A stretch of DNA of 64,000 nucleotides from positions 930,001 through 994,000 of the forward strand of contig NW_023501043.1 of the NCBI RefSeq assembly GCF_014066305.1. The letters run 5' to 3'. Positions 1 to 11,226 of this stretch are shown piece by piece. The DNA comes from Letharia columbiana. Lineage: Eukaryota > Ascomycota > Lecanoromycetes > Lecanorales > Parmeliaceae. The position numbers were made by a program, and so were the translations under genes. Under the pieces are notes generated by a model. The model made no database searches and had not been told where the DNA came from. It saw only the letters and a list, made by a program, of their open reading frames with translations. Within the stretch, counting starts at the first letter, position 1. Each line of letters opens with the position of its first letter.

Positions 1-2
1 TC

Positions 3-386
3 GAAGTCTATACCTACCTCAAGCACCGGGCGGAAGTTCATGATGTTGTTGTGGCAGCATCGCTGCGTCAGAAGGAGGATATGGCAGCACGTTACAACAA
101 GGGCGTCAAGCAGGTTGTCCATCATTTGGGAGACCTCGTCATGCTATATCAGGAGCACTCCGGGAAGCTTCAACCACGATGGCGAGGACCCTTCAGGATC
201 ATCAGGTATGGAGGCTCACATGGCAGGAGTTTCGTACTACAGCAATTGAATGGCAGAGGCATCAGGGGCACGTTCCATGGTGATCATTTGAAGCTATTCA
301 CACCCCACACCGGTTACCTAGCGGATTCAAATCTTCCCATACCTCGACAGCAGACCATTAGGAAGCCTCGTAAGAAGCTTCATTGA
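3..386 (+). CDS. Ty3/gypsy polyprotein, integrase C-terminal end (5' partial)
   Basis: The frame is open from the window edge and ends in a TGA at 384-386. The segment has the typical end of a chromoviral/gypsy integrase: an R-x-N-K-G-V-K stretch, then GDLVMLYQEHSGKL and PRWRGPFRI (the GPY/F-like module that follows the integrase core), then a basic tail. In the family this region binds DNA and follows the DDE core, which would lie to the left of the window. No stop or frameshift is visible in the 128 codons present and base composition is normal, so this copy has not been heavily hit by RIP. The 3' LTR should lie just downstream, but I could not delimit it. Confidence 0.8.
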   Translation, partial: EVYTYLKHRAEVHDVVVAASLRQKEDMAARYNKGVKQVVHHLGDLVMLYQEHSGKLQPRWRGPFRIIRYGGSHGRSFVLQQLNGRGIRGTFHGDHLKLFTPHTGYLADSNLPIPRQQTIRKPRKKLH

Positions 387-1021
387 TTCTACGTGGCTGT
401 TCAATCAGATCTCCCTGCCTGCGGAAGGCTTCCTCAGCTGCTTGCTACGATGCTATTTGGTTTATGATGCATGTTTTACTAGAGGTAGCATCTTTCAGGG
501 GCTTGTTTTGCTATGGCTTTGTTTGCTACCTTGTTTGTGTATAGCTTCATGTGCTTGTTAGTCGCGGGGGCTCCGTCTTGTTTGTGTGGGAGTAGTTAAC
601 AGGCGTGACTTCCTTGCAGGCTTTTGCAGCTAGTCCATAAGTAATAGCTTAGCTTGGTGGAATGACCTATGTCCTGCTGCAGCAGGCTTCCATAGATCTA
701 TACCCTTTGCTACCCACATAGTAGAACTGTTTCGCTCAACTAACAGCATAAAAAGCTCATTTCATTAAATATTTCGAATACATGTAATACCGTATTGCGA
801 CGGGGCGAAAAACAACGCTTCGCCCACTCGAAGATTCAAGATTCGCTGGAAGACTTCATCAGGGTTCTTTTGCCCCTCTCCTGTTGAGATGTGTCGAGGA
901 AGGACCTCGAACCATTCGGGGCTAGTGAAGTGGTTTGATATCCACTCAATTGTATAATTGGAGAAATTTGATCAAAACAGATTTTTGATTCTGCGGAACT
1001 GTTGGCGCTATTCTTATTGTT
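387..1021. other. Downstream of gypsy polyprotein; no gene seen
   Basis: This stretch of about 630 bases contains no convincing coding frame. It is T-rich and probably includes the 3' untranslated part and 3' LTR of the retroelement to its left, but with only one copy visible no LTR boundary can be placed. Confidence 0.4.
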
Positions 1022-2925
1022 TTAAGATCCTCCATCACCGGAGCTACCACCATATGAGGACATCTCATCGCTTTCTGAGTCCTCATCCTCAATGCCAAGC
1101 AGCCACGCATCCTTATATGCATCTTCCGGAGGCCTTCCTTCACCGTTATCTAGAACCCATCTAAACGAAGCTCTCGTGGCCTCAATAGACGCATCTTCAA
1201 TGTCAAGAAGTTGGAGGTCGTGGGAGATATTGGGGTCTTCAGATAGACGGTCTTCGGGGATATGTGGAATCACTGAGTCTCTTCCCAGATCGTCCTCCAG
1301 TACAAGACCATTGCTAAAGCACCACGTCGAACCTTCATATGCCAGGGCATGTTGTTCGCAGTTCCTATGAACTTGTACCCTGAGCGGACAATTCTTCCAG
1401 AGCGCATAACCAGGAGGCGCCCAAGGTGTGAATGGGCCAACCCCATAGTGTAAATCATCGTCGATAATTGGAGGAAGCTTCCGAAGACGCCAGCAATCAC
1501 TTCTCTGGATGTATGCTTTAGAAAAGTGCTTCTCGCAGTACTTGCCTTCTCCAATAAGGTCCATGAATGACTGCGGAACCCCAGTCCACGCAAAAGCATG
1601 TCGTTCCAGAGGAGGCTGCCCAGTGAGAACCTGTTCCAGGACCGTTGATGTCAAGCCGCTGATTGCAGCACCCACCGATAGATAGGCAATATTTGGGGCG
1701 CGCCGGGCGCTCATTACAGCAAGAATCTCATTGTATCTTCCAGGAGCACTTTGGCAGATCTTCGTTTTCTTCAGATCCAGGAGAGGCTGTAACCAGGGAC
1801 TGACGAGGTTACTGCGTATGTGAGGATTCCAGAACACCCCACACAGACTTGACATGATCACATCGCCCCCACAGCTCAGTGTAATGTAATAGGGAAGGTC
1901 GTTGAATAATCGATCTAAAGCCTCCTTACCGATCCTTGCTTGAGAAGCTTTTGGATTGCCTGCTGCAAGACAGGGGAGAGCTGGATTGACTTGAAGGTAA
2001 TTGAGCGTGGGGAATAGTAGTGCCGTAGCGAGGGCTGCATGAAGCTGGTGGCTGCTCACACCATATCGATTGCCGAAATCAATTAAGCTCTGCAGTGCTT
2101 GATAAGAGGTCAGAGGTGTGTCACTGCTAATCTTCGGATCTTCATGATCATCTCTGCACTTGATGCTGAAACGAGACGCATGCATCGCCAGCGAATATGC
2201 CCAAGGGCCGTAACGGCTATAGGCTTGTTCTCGATCGAGAGCAATCTGAAAGCCAACACCTGGGGCCAGGATAGCTGCAAACCATCGCACCGTTCTTGAG
2301 TCGACGCCCCCAATGTCCACAGAAATGCTCGACAGATTTTCATCGCCTCGAGAAACGGGAGCAGCAGTTTCCGTAAATCTCAATATTGACACATCACTGC
2401 CTTGCAATTCCACCAGGCGAGCAGATAATATGTATGACCAGGCCAAAATCAATACTGCGAGAAGATTTGGCTGATCATCCCCTTCCCATTCAATCCAGTT
2501 GCGGAAGCTGTTACCACTTAGGAACACAGTAGTCGGAGAGCTGGTTTGCAATCGCAGAGGAACTGGAGGCATGTGTAGAGGCATTCCAATGACGTCGCAA
2601 TCTTTGGACCCGGTCACGCGCCATTTTGTTGACAGGAGCGATGGCTTCAACAGGCCGTATTGGACACGATCAGGCAGGGGTGGTACTCGGCCGAGCATAT
2701 TGCGAGGCTCGAAACCTTTGAAGTCGAGCCCGCTCTCGAGCTCACTCAAGGCTGAATGCGCCTCATGGCTCCAGTATTTGCTGGCGCGACTATGTAATGC
2801 AGTAATTTCGGCAGGGTCAGGTTGTAAAGGCTGTCAAAAGCTTCAATGAGTATCGAGCACTCTAATACGGATCTGGAGAGACCTAAGCTTACCTGGTCCT
2901 CTAGCCTATCTGAACATAAAGCCAT
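1022..2925 (-). pseudogene. Conserved fungal protein of unknown function, frameshifted
   Basis: A long reading frame (about 575 codons) is open from the stop at 1022 up to about 2749, but it has no ATG at its upstream end. The preceding frame, beginning with ATG at 2925 (MALCSDRLEDQ...), runs into a stop at the same place. The two join with a one-base shift near 2746-2750, giving a protein of about 635 residues. The C-terminus is acidic and Gly/Ser rich (ESDEMSSYGGSSGDGGS). No recognised catalytic motif or membrane segment stands out. The style resembles a widespread uncharacterised Pezizomycotina family, but I cannot name it. A GTAAGC at the end of the first block could be an intron donor, yet splicing there does not restore the frame. 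The lesion is either a true single-base deletion or a sequencing error. Codon use and GC content are normal, unlike the RIP-degraded neighbours. Confidence 0.65.
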
Positions 2926-3128
2926 AGATGAGATCTTTGCAAGGCTGGAGAGTGGTTTCAGGGACAACAATATGTCTCTTAGCAGATTATTAATATGATC
3001 GTGCTGTAATTGAATGGTTCGTTACGGTGAGCTTTGCAAACTAGCAAGTCTACTGAGTAGTCTCAGTACTCAGACTCTATTCGGAAGGGTTGGTGGTAGT
3101 GATAGGTCGGAAAAACCTTTTTTCCGGG

Positions 3129-3220
3129 CCGAAATTTCGTCATACCCTTCTCTGTAGCCCCACTGCGTGGGGCTACTGAGACTATCTACAGAGGGGCTCG
3201 AGGGGATATGACGGAATCGG
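3129..3220. repeat. Imperfect foldback (~92 bp)
   Basis: The left arm starting ccga..gtcatac..ctctgtag pairs with the right arm ctacagag..atatgacg..tcgg. A smaller perfect palindrome (gccccactgcgtggggc) sits in the loop. It may be a small MITE remnant. Otherwise 2926-3533 holds nothing I can identify. Confidence 0.45.
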
Positions 3221-3533
3221 CCTGGGATTATAATATTCCGTAGCAAGCCGCTAATTTAGAGTGACGTAGTTCCACCAAGGGAGTATAATGTAACGGAATC
3301 GGCTCGGCAATATAATGTTCCGGCCCCCCCAAAAGTAGAGTCTGAATTCGACCTAGACTGCGCTGTCTTCTCAATACTTTACGTCCACTACTAACGCTTA
3401 ACGGACCTAGACGCTTCAATCTTGCAAGAGCTACATATACTGAGAAGTCTTGTTCTGCACTACTCGGTTTGTTGAAACGTGTTCAAGGTTATAATTTGAT
3501 TCCAAGCCATTGCCCACTGTATCTCAGGAGGAC

Positions 3534-3779
3534 ATGAGCACGAGCTCTGGCAAGGCCGGTGCATGCAGGGTTTGTGGCCACATGAACAATGAGCACAGCT
3601 ACCACAAGTGCACGGTGTGCCAGAAGAGAGATGCGTGGAAAATCTGTCAAGCCACAGGCGCACATCCCAATACCCAGCGTACTTCCACGTATGGCAAATG
3701 CAAAGTTTGTTGTAATGGCGGAGGACCGTTCCCCAGCCTTATCGATGAGATGGTGAGGTGTTGTAAGTTGAAAATATGA
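3534..3779 (+). CDS. Small cysteine-rich protein, putative zinc-binding
   Basis: The frame starts at ATG 3534 (MSTSSGKAGACRVCG...) and gives about 81 residues. It has paired cysteines C-x-x-C-G-H, H-K-C-x-x-C, an isolated C and C-K-V-C-C, a spacing that suggests a zinc ribbon or treble-clef fold rather than a secreted effector, since there is no signal peptide. A GTAAGT at 3763 and a CTAAT/TTTAG near 3800-3814 could define an intron, but splicing would give an immediate TGA, so the protein ends at almost the same place. No family is recognised. Similar short Cys-rich ORFs occur in fungal mobile elements, so this could also be a fragment of a larger zinc-finger gene. Confidence 0.4.
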   Translation: MSTSSGKAGACRVCGHMNNEHSYHKCTVCQKRDAWKICQATGAHPNTQRTSTYGKCKVCCNGGGPFPSLIDEMVRCCKLKI

Positions 3780-4384
3780 GGCTGACCCAAACCCAACAAT
3801 CTAATGCACAATTTAGGAAGCCTCTTCGCGTCAGACACCTTGACATCAAATGTTCCTGGAAATTTTCCTCTCTGAAGCCCAACAACAAGAGTCGAAGATA
3901 ACGGGGAGACCGGACACGTTGAAGATACTATCATAACATCAGGTGGGTATTCATTGTTATTATGTTGTTCTATCTACTGAAGGAAAGTGCTAAAGGGTTG
4001 ATTCGCTAAGTGATCCTGACAACGTTCGAATGCGCAGAAGGGGGTCTACGTCGAATACTATAAGTGAGCCAGAGCATAACTTTAGGATGAAGGATATGTG
4101 GCAATTGAGGAAGTCAAAATTTCTTATCGAATTGTACACTAGGTCGGAACCTAAAGAGCTATCAATTAGAAAAAGATTCAATTAGCCTCGTTACTTACTA
4201 CCCTCTTCCGCAGATAAACCTTTAGCGCTTAACTTCTTCCTTTACGTCGACATGGTTATTGGCCTTGCGTCTCTCTTCTAGAATGTGAATTCCAAGTTTG
4301 ATGCTCAACTTGTTTTGGCTCGGATATAAAACACGGAAGATCCATGACTGTGCCCTGCGGATTGAGAATATGAGTTATAGCAGG

Positions 4385-4900
4385 GCCTTCAATATTATTA
4401 AGCGCAACTGGCCGGTCAAAAAGAGTTCCTAACGACCAGCCTACTCCGAGGATGCTCCTACCAAGAGAGCAGGTATTGGCAGTTTTATCTCAGCTTCCTC
4501 AGCGTCGCTACCGTATAGCATTACTCATACTACTAAATACATGCGGGGCGACATCAGATCCCTTAAAACTCATGTGCCTTCCGAAGTCTGGACTGAACCA
4601 GACCTCTCATTCGACAGGTCCTTCACCTTTAAGTTATGCGGAACCTCACGAATAGTGTAATCGAAGTATTTGGACAGTAGATTGACAGGCAACAGGTACG
4701 AGGCTTTCTGAGTTCGAGTTAGCTCAAATCTCGATACATTAGATTCATACGTACGATTTCTGTCATGCTGGGAGGCTACTGTTCGTGATCAGTCGATCGA
4801 TAAGTATATTAACTTCCATTTCTGCGTATGATTAGTGCAACATCTGCGTGACACAATCGCGCTAGCTAATCTGCCTTTGTTATTAAGGTTGGAAGCTTAG
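4385..4900 (-). pseudogene. MADS-box-like (SRF-type) gene relic, copy B
   Basis: Read on the minus strand from 4900, this segment matches the MADS-like copy at 48682-49140. It has the same L-C-H-A-D-V-A-L-I-I-R-R-N-G core and then Y-R-S-T-D-H-E-Q with P-P-S-M-T-E-I-V downstream. It is dead: one inserted base shifts the frame before the conserved core, and TAG and TAA stops replace a Gln, a Tyr-region codon and the Trp of QWPP. The match continues through the downstream half to about 4385. Stops arise at CAG and TGG positions, as expected for RIP. Confidence 0.6.
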
Positions 4901-4904
4901 GGCA

Positions 4905-6515
4905 GATATTAGCAGCAGCCCCCACGGGGGCCCTTATTATTTCTTTATATACTTAGATATAAATATTAATATATTATACTTTCTTATTAGAATATAAATT
5001 TAATACTTTATACTTATAATATTGATTAAGAGTAACTTAGACTAATTAATTAAAATATCTAGCAATCTTCGCTTAGATATTATATAGAAAGTAGAATTTA
5101 GCAATTACTATTATACTATATTCGAAGATTTTTTTTTTACTAATTATCAATTTAAAAAGAAATATTAGAAGAGTTAAATTAAATATATTTATAATAAAAT
5201 AATTATTATATTAATATATATAATAGAATAAGATAGAGCTAAGCTTAAAAACCTTAAATTTGTATGTGCAGCCAATCATAAATTCAGGGTCACTACGCTC
5301 TTTGATTAGATCGGCTAAGTTATCGCGGGTAAATAAATTAGCGTCCGCAACCATCAAAATCTCGCCCTCCCGCGCCTCCCTTATTAAAAAATAGGTATAT
5401 ATTATTAACATATAGAATAACTTTTTTGTTTTCTATTAAAATTTTGAGATTTTTTCTTTAAATTATAGAATAAAATATAGGCTTTCAGAAAAAAAAACAA
5501 TTTTTAAATTTAGTCTTATAATTATTAAAGCGCAAGGAATTCAAATATCGTTCATCAAAGTTCGCTCGACAGCCGGACAGCCCTAATCAGGTACACATTA
5601 TTTGATTTTAGAATAACATTTTTATTTTCTATTAAAATTTTAGGATTTTTTTTTTAGATTATAGAACGAAATGTGCGCTTTCAGATAAAAAAATAATCTT
5701 TAAATTTAGTCTTATAATTATTAAAGCGTAAGGAATTCAAATATCGTTTACTAAAGATCGCTTACCTATTTACTCGATAGCCCTAATTAAAAAAATAATT
5801 ATGAATTTAATTTATAGACCTTTACTCGTTTATTATAACTATATTAATAACTATTATATATTCTATAATATCGTTATTCGCGAAAATAGTAATTTCTAAT
5901 ATAGTATCTATTCTTAAATTCTCTATAGAATTTCTTAATATTTCTAAAGATTCTAATATTTTAAAAAGCTCTAAAATTTTCGAAAGCTTTAGAGTTTCTA
6001 CTTCTATAACTCTTTTCTACTTAATTTTAAAAACAATAATAATTATTATAATTATTATTTATAATAATAATTTTTTTATTAAGAGAGTAATTAAGAAATT
6101 TTTAACGCTTTAATAAAAAGATAACTTTATCGATTAATCGAAGTAAAAATAAATATATATGTTATTAGAATTTAATTTTAGAGAAGAATATTAGTAAGAT
6201 AGCGAGAGTTTACTCTCTTAATATCGAATTTAAAGATATTATTAATAAAAAGTTTAATAAGCTTTATAAAAACTAAGCTAGATTATCGAAATAACTTCTT
6301 TTAACTTTCTAATTTTTATTATCTATAGAATTATACTTAATTATTTTAGAAAGAAATAAGCTATTATTAATATTTAAGAATTAAATATTATAATATAGAT
6401 AAATATCTATTTTTTATCTATATAATTAAACTTAATATTATTAATAAAGAGTTATCGATATCTTAGCGTTATAGACTATATAGACTTCTTTTATTAATAT
6501 ATATAATAGAATAAG
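4905..6515. repeat. AT-rich RIP-degraded block with R1 repeat (5211-5830)
   Basis: This block is strongly AT-rich with no gene. At 5211-5830 lies an R1 copy in minus orientation. It has the agaataagatagagctaag end, the segment whose less mutated form is at 27290-27426, two ~205-bp internal units each containing ggaattcaaatatcg, and a cctttactcg end. The rest shows only RIP-like TA-rich sequence. Confidence 0.7.
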
Positions 6516-6678
6516 TATTAAGAAATAGTTCTAAGTAAAATTATATATATGAATAATATATGTATATAGTATAATAATTAATGAATTATAAGAGGTATAT
6601 AGTAGAAGAAGTCTTTATTATATCGCAGTACCAAGGCACTAAGCCTAATCGAGACGCCTAGTAGAGAAATTCGTAATA
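6516..6678 (+). mobile_element. Solo LTR with 5-bp target duplication ATAAG
   Basis: A 163-bp segment starts tattaagaaatagtt and ends attcgtaata (probably TG...CA before mutation). A second copy occurs at 35100-35260 in the same orientation. Here it is flanked by ATAAG at 6511-6515 and ATAAG at 6679-6683, a perfect 5-bp target duplication. It sits inside the agaataagatagagc start of an R1 copy (continuing to about 6990), so R1 was there first. Confidence 0.85.
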
Positions 6679-6683
6679 ATAAG

Positions 6684-7005
6684 ATAGAGCTAAGCTAAAA
6701 AATCTTAAATTTATATATACTTAATTATAAATTCGAGTTTACTACGCTTTTTAATTAGATATTATAAGTAAATAAATAAATACTCTTAACTATTAAAATC
6801 TCTTTTTCTCTTTTCAATCATTTAATAACTTTACTATTTTCTATTAAAAATTATTAATCTTTTTTTAAGTTATAAATCGTAAATTGCACTTTTTAATAAT
6901 AAAGAAATTATTAAATTTAATCTTATAGTTCTTTAAATGCACGGAATTTAAATACTACTTATTAAAGTTCGCTTATTAAATTTACTCGATAGCCCTAAAT
7001 TAAAA
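6684..7005. repeat. R1 remainder interrupted by the solo LTR
   Basis: This is the continuation of the minus-orientation R1 copy split by the solo LTR, ending near the tttactcgatagccct motif. It is AT-rich and has no coding capacity. Confidence 0.6.
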
Positions 7006-7173
7006 AATTAGTATATATTTATTAAGGAATAATATGGTGTGACTCATATATGTGGTGTGGTCACTCTGTGGTGGAAAAGATGTTCATTAATCTATATGGT
7101 CTGCAGACACATGTGTACGCAGAGAGGCGCGCTAAGGCCTAATTAGGAAGGTGTACCGAGTGTGAACGTAACA
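7006..7173 (-). repeat. 3' LTR of the 7.0-9.3 kb element
   Basis: This is the direct-repeat partner of 9119-9282. The outer edge reads TTAGTATATATTTATTAAGG where the other copy reads TTACTATTATTTATTAAGG. Confidence 0.55.
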
Positions 7174-7565
7174 ATTACCCACAAAAAATAAGAAAAATGC
7201 CATGTCCTCATGGCAAGAAGTATGCATGCATGTGTGCTTTTCGAAAAATCGGAAAGGAGTGGAGACACCGGGCTAATTAGTGGTGTGCATCCCACGAAAT
7301 CTCCTGCTGGAATGAAAACTTTTGGATAATAAAATGGATGTCGAAACAAGACATCGGACGGTTTCAAATCGACCAAATATGGGGAGCTTTTAAACCTCAG
7401 CCCACCCCCACGGTAATATTACCGGAGAACGATTAGGCCGACCCGCCGGATTAGTAAGGCCCTCCCATAGTAATTTGGCAGCCCTCCTTACCTGTTGCAC
7501 TCTTCTTCTCCATACCTCGCTGTCGTCTATTAATTTTTTTGAAGCTATCCACAACTCCGCCCCGC

Positions 7566-8210
7566 CCACTATGACCTCTTAAGAACGCGTCGTTCGCCAG
7601 CCCCCGCAATACACGTACTCTAACGCGTCTAGATCGCCGTCGCCACCGTTTAACATCCTCTCTACCTCCCATCACCCCTCTGTTAAGCGAAAGGCCTCTA
7701 TTAGTCTTGATGAGCAGAAAGAGCCGCGAAAGGGGATCAAACGCAGCAAACTCGCGCCTGTGATACCCTCGGAGGTCGCGTTAACAATACTGAAGTTGCC
7801 CGTAAACACTCCGGGTACGGTGGATTGGGAGGACGATGTAAGGGAGCGTATTTCCGCCCAGTGGGTGGCGATGTTACGCCAAATAACCGGGCTTATTCGT
7901 TAATAAGGGGTTTAAGAGGCCTTGAAGGAGCTCGCCGGCGATAGGTATAATAGCCCGGCTAGAGGCGTCAGCGAGGCGGAGTAGAGAGGATTAGACTAGA
8001 CTATATAGACAACACCACCGATAAAGTCCTCTTCCCTGTGGAAATCCCCAGCTCCGGTGGCGGCGAGTCTCCTTTCCGCCCTGTATACCTCGGGAAGGCG
8101 GAGAGCCTCTATTGTACGAATAGCCTCATCGGTGATAGCGAGATCTAGCGACGGTCAACGGTGTGATAGTGACAGCGAGGTTGCTACGAGGCCGCGCCTT
8201 ATTTTGGTGT
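7566..8210 (+). pseudogene. RIP-broken coding remnant inside the LTR element, plus strand
   Basis: The plus strand reads as protein with regular stops. Examples are R-K-A-S-I-S-L-D-E-Q-K-E-P-R-K-G, then V-D-W-E-D-D-V-R-E-R-I-S-A-Q-W-V-A-M-L-R-Q. TAA, TAG and TGA codons then stand where CAA, CAG or CGA would fit. The GC content is high, so the sequence was gene-like before mutation. I do not recognise the family. It runs opposite to the gag-like frame, which is odd for a simple retroelement and suggests a captured or nested gene. Confidence 0.45.
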
Positions 8211-8943
8211 GACCCCCATACAAATCTGGCGCGGCCTTGTAATCCCGCTACTGGTATTTTTCTTAGCATGGGCTGAGGTTTAAAAGCATCCCAAATATGC
8301 ATCGTCCGATAGGTGACCCTTTCCTGCAGAGGTCCAATTGGCTGTGATCGACGCAGTAGATCCTTCTCTTGTGTGCTCATTGCAGTGATGTACCACAATG
8401 TGATATTGCCCAGGCATGCAGAGATAGCAGGCCAGATTGTAGTGGTATTCTCCATTTGCTGAGTGATGACTTGACGCGGGATCGTGGAGAGCTGAGCCAT
8501 GTGCTTGGTGATGGGAGCCTTGCTGCCGCTTGGTTTCTCTGCAGTTCTCCACAGTGTTCTCCGTAGTCTTCTCCGCATTTGCCTGTTGTAGTTCCTCCTC
8601 TTGCTCCTCCTCTTGTAGAGTATCAGACTGAGTGGCTAGCTGACTGATTGGCTGGGTGCCTGGCTGAGTGGCTGGCTGAGTGGCTGGCTGAGTGATTGGC
8701 TGAGTGGCTGGCTGAGTAGCTGACTGAGTGATTGGCTGAGTGACTGGCTGAGTGGCTAGCTGAGTGGATTGGTGAGCTGGCGAGGTAAGTATTGACTCGG
8801 CTATTCTGGTGTTCATTCGTTCTTCTATAGCAGCCATATGAGTAGCCATGGTAGTAGTCATGGTAGTAGTTATGCTGAGAATAATACGCTACGTCATTGC
8901 TTCTAGCTCTGATATACGTTGTTACTTCGTAGTGGTAGACATG
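8126..8943 (-). pseudogene. Gag-like protein with Thr-Gln-Pro repeats, interrupted
   Basis: On the minus strand the frame begins ATGTCTACC near 8943 and is stopped twice by TAA/TAG within 20 codons. It resumes as MTTTMATHMAAIEERMN, then a run of TQPATQPITQP-type tetrapeptide repeats (about residues 30-75) and an E/Q-rich stretch. A frameshift near 8560 moves the homologous continuation (AEKPSGSKAPITKHMAQLS) into another frame ending at 8126. The same continuation occurs at 25551-25700, which fixes the correct frame. It sits directly downstream of the 5' LTR, so a Gag role is inferred from position, length and repeats; no zinc knuckle is seen. Confidence 0.55.
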
Positions 8944-9118
8944 ATGAGATCGACAGGCCTATCAAAAGGATCGATGTGGACGGTGTTTTGGTCAAATGGT
9001 ACTCGATGACCAACGAGTGTATATAAGGGCCGGCTTGGAGCGTTACACTATTAGGTGTTAATATAGACTTTACGTAAACGTCTGATGACGCCTGGATATC
9101 CTATGAAGTAGGGCCAGG

Positions 9119-9282
9119 TGTTACTATTATTTATTAAGGAATAATATAATATAACTCATAAATGTGGTGTGGTGGAAGTATATTCATTAATCTATATGGT
9201 CTATAGACACATATGTGCGCAGAGAGGCGCGCTAAGGCCTAATTAGGAAGGTATACCGAGTGTAGAGGATTAATTCGTAATA
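9119..9282 (-). repeat. 5' LTR of the 7.0-9.3 kb element
   Basis: This is the direct repeat of 7006-7173. It begins TGTTACT and ends near CGTAATA. The sequence between it and the gag-like start (8944-9118) contains the leader. Confidence 0.55.
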
Positions 9283-11215
9283 ATATTATTTAAATTTAAA
9301 ATTACTTTTTATTTTCTATTAAAATCTTCTATTTTTTATAGAGTATAAACTATGTATTTTAATAATATAAGAATTTTAAAATTTAGTCTTATAAGTATTT
9401 AAAGATAAGGAATTTAAATATAACTTATTAAAGTTCGCTTATTAAATTTACTTAATAGTTTTAATTAAAAAAAAGTAGATTATAAATTTAATTTATAAGT
9501 CTAAACTCGTATAATATATTTAAATAATTCATGTTAATTTATTAATAAAATATTAGCGATATATTAACTAGGTATTAAAGCGTTTATATTAGTTTTAAAT
9601 AAATTCTAATCTTAAATATTAAAGAAATTAATAACTAAGTTATAAATTTATAGTATAATATAAAGATATTAATTATTCTATATACTAGTAGTTGTTAGGA
9701 ATAGTCCCCACGGGGGCCCTACGGGGCCTCTGCGGGCAGATATTTAAGTCCAAATAGGGGTGTCTGACTGTTAAGCGCAGACACCTTCGGAACTAGCTTT
9801 TTTAGCTGAGTTGCTAACAGTAGTATAGATATATATAATATTAAGCTATACTAGTATTATCTTATTAAATAAACTTTATATATCGTAATATTAAATTAAA
9901 AAATAATTAAGATATATAAATCTTTTTAAGCTTTATTAATTTCTATTAATAATTTATTTATAGCTATTTTAATATTATAGCGTTATCTATTAATTTATTT
10001 AAAGAGAGTAAGAATAATAAAAAATCTAGATTATTAGAGTAGATAAATAACGCCGAGCTATCTAGACGAGGTTTCGAGAGTAGAGTCGAGGTCGGGGTAG
10101 GGTTTCGGAGCGGGGTTTCGAGCTTTCTCGAAACCTCGACCCCGCCCCAAGACCCTCGACCTAGGAGCGAGATTTCGAGATATATCTCGTTACCTTAGTA
10201 CCTCTAAGTAACCTCTCTAAATTTTGAAAAATAGAGTATAAAATATAGTATCGTAGTTTAAATTAAAGTATAAGATATAGATACTTAGAAAGATAATTAG
10301 AAGATATATAAGCTTATATTTAAGAGATCGTAACGAGGGCGTTATAGAGGCGTTACGAAGATAATAGCCTCGAGCTAATTTAATTAAACGCTTAGCGAGA
10401 GTAATAGAATATTCTCGTTACTTCGCTAAGAAAAATCTATCTCGACTCGACCCTCCGTTAAAATCTCGCTCTATTCTTCAACGCGTAGCGTATCGACGGC
10501 CGAGCTAAATATTTTAATAGCTTCGAAATACTTTTATAATTATATCGTTTCTATATTACTACGATTTAAATTTAAAGCTATATTTTAAAATTAATACTTT
10601 TAACTTTAATTTAAATTATTAGTATATATAAAAGAATAAGATAGAGCTAAGTTTAAAAATCTTAAATTTATATATATAGCTAATTATAACTTCGAGTTCG
10701 CTACGCTCTTTAATTAGATCGACTAAGTTATCGCGAGTAAATAAATTAGCGTTCGTAACTATTAAAAAAATAGATATATATTATTAACACATAGAATAAC
10801 TTTTTTTTTCTATTTAAATTTTAATATTTTTTTTTAAATTATAGAACGAAATATGAGCTTTTAAATGAAAAAAGATTTTCTAAATTTAGTCTTATAATTA
10901 TTAAAGCGTAAGGAATTCAAATATCGCTTATTAAAGTTCGCTCGATAGTCGAATAGCTCTAAGTCTAATTAGATATATATTACGAAGAATAATATTAAAA
11001 GTTTTATATATACGCTAAATCTCTTAAAGTGCTTGGCATTTTAATAAATCTGACCTTTTTCTTAGATAGCTTTATTTTTCTAGTGATAATGCTTTATATA
11101 GCTACGTATATACTTATTTACTCGCTTTATAGAGTTATAGAGCCGTATATTACCTCTCTTACGATCTTTTCTATACTCGTTATCGTCTTTAAGACGAATA
11201 ACCTTCGTAATATAT
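9283..11215. repeat. AT-rich RIP-degraded block with R1 pieces
   Basis: No gene. R1 internal units are visible at about 9300-9500, and an R1 end plus unit lies at 10625-10960 (agaataagatagagctaag). Two short GC-rich islands remain: 9695-9800 (ccccacgggggccc palindrome, also at 4919) and 10065-10190 (gcggggtttcgag...ctcgaaacc foldback). A palindrome lies at 10391-10431 (cttagcgagagtaat...ttcgctaag). Confidence 0.6.
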
Positions 11216-11226
11216 CTCGATATTCG

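Larger units (their letters stand above)
7006..9282 (-). mobile_element. Small LTR retroelement, RIP-damaged
   Basis: Two direct repeats of ~165 bp bound a 1.9-kb interior. The left repeat is 7006-7173 and ends GTAACA; the right is 9119-9282 and begins TGTTACT. Both share the string gcagagaggcgcgctaaggc and ccgagtgt. A gag-like frame on the minus strand starts just inside the right repeat, so that repeat is the 5' LTR. No reverse transcriptase or integrase sequence is visible, so the element is non-autonomous or deleted. I found no clear target duplication. A related LTR fragment lies at 25130-25190. Confidence 0.6.

Noticed and set aside
8280..8861. Intact 193-residue Gln-rich protein
   Set aside because: Its C-terminal third is out of frame relative to the homologous repeat at 25551, and the upstream start region has two stops; it is a broken gag-like gene.
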